Shown in pieces: positions 6,628 to 7,375 of a DNA stretch of 7,375 nt. Location: contig JAOUFX010000124.1 in NCBI GenBank assembly GCA_029857975.1, positions 1 through 7,375 on the forward strand, given 5' to 3'. The stretch is from Deltaproteobacteria bacterium (GTDB taxonomy: Bacteria > Desulfobacterota > SM23-61). Within the stretch, counting starts at the first letter, position 1. Each line of letters starts with the position of its first letter. The position numbers were made by a program, and so were the translations under genes. The notes under the pieces were generated by a model, which saw nothing but the letters and a program-made list of their open reading frames with translations, had not been told where the DNA came from and searched no databases.

Positions 6628-6822
6628 CACCACAGAAATCTCAGAGAATAAATTCATGGTTAAAAAACAAAATAAGCTCAATATTTTCTAGGTGTTCTCA
6701 GCGAATAAATTCATCAGATGGAATATTGTGTTTTTTTCACTTAACGAGGGCACAGAGTAAAGCAGAGAAAAGGATTTTATTTCCTGGTTTTATCTTGATT
6801 TTCCTCTGGGCCCTCTGTGGTG
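6628..6822. repeat. Degenerate palindromic CACAGAG-type intergenic repeat
   Basis: The outer arms CACCACAGA (6628-6636) and TCTGTGGTG (6814-6822) are exact inverted copies 195 nt end to end. The nested arms GAGGGCACAGAG (6746-6757) and CTCTGGGCCCTC (6804-6815) pair with one mismatch. The wording (CACCACAGAG, GGGCACAGAG, AGCAGAGAAAA) matches a style of dispersed intergenic repeat that I recall from many environmental Deltaproteobacteria. It is non-coding. It could be a decayed small mobile element or a hairpin-forming REP-like unit. Confidence 0.5.
6639..6714 (+). repeat. 19-nt direct repeat with 57-nt period
   Basis: TCTCAGAGAATAAATTCAT (6639-6657) recurs as TCTCAGCGAATAAATTCAT (6696-6714), with one mismatch in 19. 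The 38-nt spacer is AT-rich and not itself obviously repeated. The pair lies inside the larger inverted repeat, and suggests an internal duplication within that element. Confidence 0.65.
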
Positions 6823-6885
6823 AATCGCCTTTTTTAGGTGTAAGTATTTTCGTAGAGAGTTAAATCTTACTTAAGAGGAGAACAT

Positions 6886-7375
6886 ATGCCTGAGGTTCCA
6901 AGAAAATGGGTCGGCAAGAGTATGAAAAGGAAGGAAGACCTGAGGCTTTTGGCAGGGCGGGGTAATTTTATGGATGATATTCGGCTGCCCAATATGAAGC
7001 ATGCAGCCATACTGCGCAGCCCTTATGCCCATGCCTGGATCAAGGGAATCGACATTTCGAAAGCCCTTGAATCTCCCGGAGTTATAGGGATATTAACCGG
7101 TGCAGAAGTGGCCAAGATGTCTCAGCCTTTCCCCGTAGGCGTTTCGGTACCGCCCAAGTATTACTGTTGTGCGGTGGATAAGGTTCGCTTTGTGGGAGAA
7201 CCAGTGGCCGTAGTGGTGGCCGATAACCGCTACTTAGCTGAAGATGCCCTTGACTTGATCGAGGTGGAATACGATCCTTTACCGGCGGTCGTAGACATCG
7301 AGGAAGCCATCAAGCCCGGAGCCCCGATCCTGCATGAAAACATCGGCAGCAACATCTATAACCATCGATTCTTTA
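6886..7375 (+). CDS. Molybdenum hydroxylase large (molybdopterin-binding) subunit, N-terminal part (CoxL/XdhA-like)
   Basis: The frame runs 163 codons from ATG 6886 to the right edge with no stop, so the gene is cut by the window; full-length members have roughly 750-800 residues. The N-terminal a/b hammerhead domain of the aldehyde oxidase/xanthine dehydrogenase family is clear: GKSMKRKEDLRLLAGRGNFMDDI, then ILRSPYAHAWIKGID, GVIGILTGAEV, VRFVGEPVAVVVADNRYLAEDA and IEVEYDPLPAVVDIEEAI. This subunit holds the molybdenum cofactor and carries out ring or carbonyl hydroxylation, or reductive dehydroxylation as in 4-hydroxybenzoyl-CoA reductase. Catalytic motifs lie beyond the window. GAGGAG 5 nt upstream supports the start. 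It does not follow a medium or small subunit directly but a 390-nt regulatory gap, so it probably opens its own transcript. Partner subunits may lie downstream, or be the Fe-S subunit ending at 139. Confidence 0.92.
   Translation, partial: MPEVPRKWVGKSMKRKEDLRLLAGRGNFMDDIRLPNMKHAAILRSPYAHAWIKGIDISKALESPGVIGILTGAEVAKMSQPFPVGVSVPPKYYCCAVDKVRFVGEPVAVVVADNRYLAEDALDLIEVEYDPLPAVVDIEEAIKPGAPILHENIGSNIYNHRFF

Larger units (their letters stand above)
6496..6885. other. 390-nt gene-free regulatory/repeat region
   Basis: No supported coding frame is visible between the DUF2848 stop and the large-subunit start. The left third (6520-6600) carries a TTGACA box and several short palindromes. The middle and right (6628-6822) carry a degenerate repeat. 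The last 50 nt are an ordinary leader with GAGGAG (6875-6880) 5 nt before the ATG. No U-tract intrinsic terminator is evident after the DUF2848 gene. Confidence 0.7.

Noticed and set aside
6628..6822. CRISPR array or riboswitch in the long gap
   Set aside because: Only two copies of the 19-nt direct repeat occur and no regular spacer series exists. No molybdenum-cofactor riboswitch pattern or other known leader motif was recognised.

Overview
The window looks like catabolic DNA from an anaerobic bacterium, most likely of the Syntrophobacterales/Desulfobacterota type. Base composition looks close to balanced inside genes and AT-rich between them. The gene set (molybdenum hydroxylase subunits, a glutaconyl-CoA-decarboxylase-type carboxyltransferase, an aryl/acyl-CoA ligase and a UbiD-family decarboxylase) is typical of anaerobic breakdown of aromatic or heteroaromatic acids through CoA thioesters. 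The taxonomic placement is inference; no rRNA or other marker is present.

Layout. (1) Positions 2-139, + strand: the C-terminal end of a small [2Fe-2S] subunit of a xanthine-dehydrogenase/CO-dehydrogenase-type molybdenum hydroxylase. (2) Positions 200-2030, - strand: a two-gene unit, read leftward, of a ChrR-like cupin (1674-2030) followed by a UbiD-family decarboxylase (200-1561). A good sigma70-like promoter candidate lies at 2152-2181. The UbiD gene converges on the Fe-S subunit gene. (3) Positions 2031-2280: an AT-rich divergent regulatory region. (4) Positions 2281-6495, + strand: three co-directional genes, a GcdA-like biotin-dependent carboxyltransferase (2281-4014), an AMP-forming CoA ligase (4114-5742) and a DUF2848-family protein (5803-6495). 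(5) Positions 6496-6885: a gene-free stretch with a TTGACA box, a TetR-operator-like palindrome and a degenerate interspersed repeat. (6) Positions 6886-7375, + strand: the N-terminal 163 residues of a molybdopterin-binding large subunit of a molybdenum hydroxylase, cut by the window edge.

How the genes may work together (inference). The ligase would activate a carboxylic acid to its CoA thioester. The molybdenum hydroxylase would hydroxylate or reductively dehydroxylate an aromatic or heteroaromatic ring. UbiD would remove a ring carboxylate using prenylated FMN. The GcdA-like subunit would decarboxylate a glutaconyl-CoA-like intermediate late in the pathway. This enzyme set resembles both the benzoyl-CoA/glutaryl-CoA style of pathway and the furoate/furandicarboxylate (Hmf) pathway logic; the sequence alone does not identify the substrate. 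DUF2848 has no assigned reaction and is the least understood member. No fundamentally new kind of system is evident. The most interesting features are the unusual enzyme combination, the orphan carboxyltransferase, the DUF2848 gene and the patterned DNA upstream of the large subunit.
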